From Plasmodium relictum (Eukaryota; Apicomplexa; Aconoidasida; Haemosporida; Plasmodiidae): a DNA stretch of 64,000 nt. The position numbers were made by a program, and so were the translations under genes. The stretch lies in assembly GCF_900005765.1 (NCBI RefSeq), contig NC_041685.1, positions 248,001 to 312,000 on the forward strand, read 5' to 3'. Positions 61,612 to 64,000 of the stretch are shown one piece after another (the stretch's first letter is position 1; the number at the start of each line of letters is the position of its first letter). Under the pieces are notes generated by a model. It did no database searches, was not told the origin of the DNA, and saw only the letters and a list, made by a program, of their open reading frames with translations.

Positions 61612-62687
61612 TTAAATGTAATCTTCTTCGTTAAAATCATCGTCATCATCAAATTGTTTTCTTCTTCTAATCTAAAAATAAAATAAGTTATATATATATA
61701 ATAATAATAATATTAGAAATATAAAAATTAATCAAATAATGAATCTCTTAAAAAATAAAAAAAACTTTATTTATCCATATTCTATCTTAAATTATTTTTA
61801 ACAACATACTTCAATTACAGGTTCTTTCTTATAGATTTTTTCACTGATTTGCTATAAAAAAAAATAAAAAAAATATGACTTTTTTTATTATTAATTTTTT
61901 TTTTTAATACATTTATTATATAAACCTCTATAATTTTAATTAATTGATCATCATCAATTTTTTTATATAATAAGCCCATTTGACTATTCTACAAAAAAGG
62001 GGATATAAATTAATTTAAAATATTCCAATTATATATTTTTTTGTATATGTATTTTTTAATATCATTCATGTTAGTGAAATATTTGTTTAATAATTTTAAT
62101 AATAACAGCAAAAATATATAAATTTAGGTATAATTTACAATAATAATGAAAAAAATAAAACTTTTATTTTTCATTTTTTAATTACTCTTATAATTATATC
62201 TTCTATTTTTCTAGCTTTTTCTTCTTTTACAATGGCAATCCTAGACACTTTATAATAAAAAAAAAAAAAAGTTAATAGTATTATTATGCAAATATATTTT
62301 TTCTTTTCTTTTCTTTTTTTAAAAATATATTGATACATCTTGCATGAGCTTCTGGAGTTAACAACGATTTTAATATAATTCTTCTTTGTTCTAATAATTC
62401 CCTATTTTCATAAAATTAAAAAAAAATTGAATATTTATTATTTATATATTTAAATTTCATATCACAATTTTCTTAAAATTTATCTAAAATATTTTTTACT
62501 CATGTTTTTGCTTGAGCTCTAATTCTTTTTTACTTTTCTGTAAAAATTATAAAAGGAAAATATTTAAGAAATGAATGAATTACTATAAAGATATTTATAT
62601 AAGCTTAAATATAAATTTTACATCTTCTAAATTTTGCTTAGAAAGCTCTATTAATTTGGAGTTTATTTCAGCCTTTTCAATATTCAT
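61612..62687 (-). CDS. PDCD5: PDCD5/TFAR19-family protein, seven exons
   Basis: Seven small exons: 62622-62687, 62500-62537, 62337-62401, 62186-62247, 61926-61988, 61810-61851, 61612-61671. All introns are GT..AG and in phase, giving 131 residues. None is long enough to appear as an open frame of note. The core ELLEQRRIILKSLLTPEAHA, then RLSRIAIVKEEKARKIEDII and IRNSQMG matches PDCD5 (LTPEARERLARIRLVKPEKA.., ..LIRAAQMG). DDDQLIKIIEQIS is the third helix. The tail is acidic (FDDDDDFNEEDYI), as usual. PDCD5 is a small three-helix nucleic-acid-binding protein, conserved from archaea to animals, which in animals interacts with the CCT chaperonin and TIP60. Confidence 0.93.
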
Positions 62688-64000
62688 TACTAAATATAAC
62701 AAATAAAAAGATTATATATAAATAATTTAATACTAAATTGTTAAATTATTTTTATATAAGATAATATGCTACTTGTTTTAACATATAAAAAATTATAATA
62801 TTACTTTCGTATGAAAACTATATTATTTTATTTTATTTTTTTTCACTTCCTTGGCTTATTAGAATATTCCAATTTTAACGTTCAGATGAAATAAAAAAAT
62901 TTATTAAAACTCTTAAATTTTTTTTTTTTTTGTAATATTTTACTTAAACTTTTTATATTCCTAATTCTTTTTAATTATGCGTGTCATTGATTAAATAAAA
63001 TTATTTGCTTAAAAAAAAAAAAAAATTTTTATGAAATTTTTATGAATAAAAAAAAATTAAATGAAATAAAATAAAACAAAGCTTATATATATAATATAGG
63101 ATAGAATAAAATGAGATAAATCAAGTAAAATATAAATAAAAATTTATTTTCATTAAAATAAATTATTTTTTTATTAAGAAAAAAAATACATATATTTAAC
63201 AAAGTTATAAGTTGAATTAAATTTTAGTAAATTAAAAAAATGAAACTTTTTTTTTTATATTAACTATTATTTAAATATATTTAGGCTTAATTTTTTTAAC
63301 TTAAAACCAAATACATTTTTTCATAATAATAAAAAAGAAAAATGTATTCAACATATCATAATAAAATTAATCGATAATATTAAATTTTAATATAAAAAGT
63401 AAACTAGTGAAGATTTTATTTTATTGGACGAAATTGTTTGACAAAAAAGCTTATAGCATTATTAACAGGCATACAGTTTCTTGCTGGTATTTTTTAACTC
63501 TTGAAAAAAAATTATGATAAAAAAAAGTTATCTAAGTTGTAGAGTAATAACTTATTTTTTATACATATCTTTTTTATAATTATGTGGTTTTGTAAATGTA
63601 TTTTTAAGAAAAATATCTTAAGAATTATTTTTATTTTTATATGTATATATATATATTTATAAGATTTGGAAGCTATCTTTTTATTCTCCATTAGAAGCAA
63701 AACATTTATATTTAAAAAAAAAAAAAAAAATCAATTATAAAACTATCTTATTATAAAATATGTTAACATATTATTATTTTATTTTTTTTAATTTTTAGTT
63801 TTAATAATCAGTTTAAATATTCTTGAGAACACATATATATAAATGTGACACACCAAGATAAATGAATAATTTATTGCATAAATATTTCAGTAATGAAGAA
63901 AATGGAACTATAAAAAGAAAAGCAAGATATAACTAAGATATGCAAAAAAATTATTTAAATATATATATATATACATATACACATATATGTGATATATTTA
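62688..64000. other. Terminal intergenic stretch
   Basis: About 1.3 kb upstream of PDCD5. Mostly A/T tracts. One stretch, 63371-63517 (+), is open for 48 codons without an ATG and encodes a varied sequence (see findings). Nothing else is recognised. Confidence 0.5.

Noticed and set aside
1-64000. tRNA, rRNA, telomerase RNA template, CRISPR, transposon or centromere
   Set aside because: I looked for GC-richer tRNA-like cloverleaves, telomere-template motifs such as AACCCTAAACC, direct-repeat arrays, reverse-transcriptase motifs and a 2 kb block of almost pure A/T; none was seen.

Overview
The window looks like a chromosome-internal segment of a malaria parasite. The DNA is extremely AT-rich, with long A/T tracts and (TA)n runs. 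Genes are protein-coding, many are split by short introns of nearly pure A/T with GT..AG ends, and proteins carry Asn/Lys/Asp-rich low-complexity insertions. Several proteins have the bipartite signal-plus-basic leader expected for the apicoplast. The very low GC and the decayed two-exon gene would suit an avian Plasmodium (P. gallinaceum or P. relictum type), but that is inference. From memory, the order eIF2D - PA28 - bL35 - peptide deformylase - P1/S1 nuclease ... POFUT2 resembles P. falciparum chromosome 9; I could not check this.

Layout: 1187-2009 (-) small five-exon protein with an RIIa/DPY30-like segment; 4742-7549 (+) eIF2D/ligatin; 8606-9436 (-) proteasome activator PA28; 11073-11546 (+) apicoplast bL35; 12055-12980 (-) peptide deformylase; 13885-15524 (-) P1/S1-nuclease-like membrane protein; 17206-19226 (-) multi-pass protein resembling PILS/AEC transporters; 21460-26117 (+) APC4-like protein; 26838-28558 (-) eight-exon seven-TM THH1/TOM1/TOM3-like protein; 30662-32110 (+) decayed gene; 32720-40360 (-) eighteen-exon CLU protein; 40956-41731 (+) divergent cytochrome c; 42110-43960 (-) TRM7-type methyltransferase; 44708-46608 (-) TruA-family pseudouridine synthase; 47138-48782 (+) mitochondrial carrier; 48869-51153 (-) helical-repeat organellar protein; 52215-55067 (-) START-like protein; 56798-58594 (+) four-TM protein; 59425-60993 (-) POFUT2; 61612-62687 (-) PDCD5.

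There are no operons; neighbours are separate transcription units. Themes recur by function: translation and tRNA modification (eIF2D, TRM7, TruA-type enzyme), apicoplast housekeeping (bL35, deformylase), mitochondrion (cytochrome c, carrier, CLU, repeat protein), protein turnover (PA28, APC4-like), and secretory glycosylation (POFUT2).

Many genes were rebuilt by hand from short exons with matching splice phase and family motifs. The least expected results are the TOM1-like seven-TM protein with a GC-rich patch inside one exon, the PILS/AEC-like protein, the nuclease homologue that appears to lack most zinc ligands, and the decayed gene at 30.7-32.1 kb.
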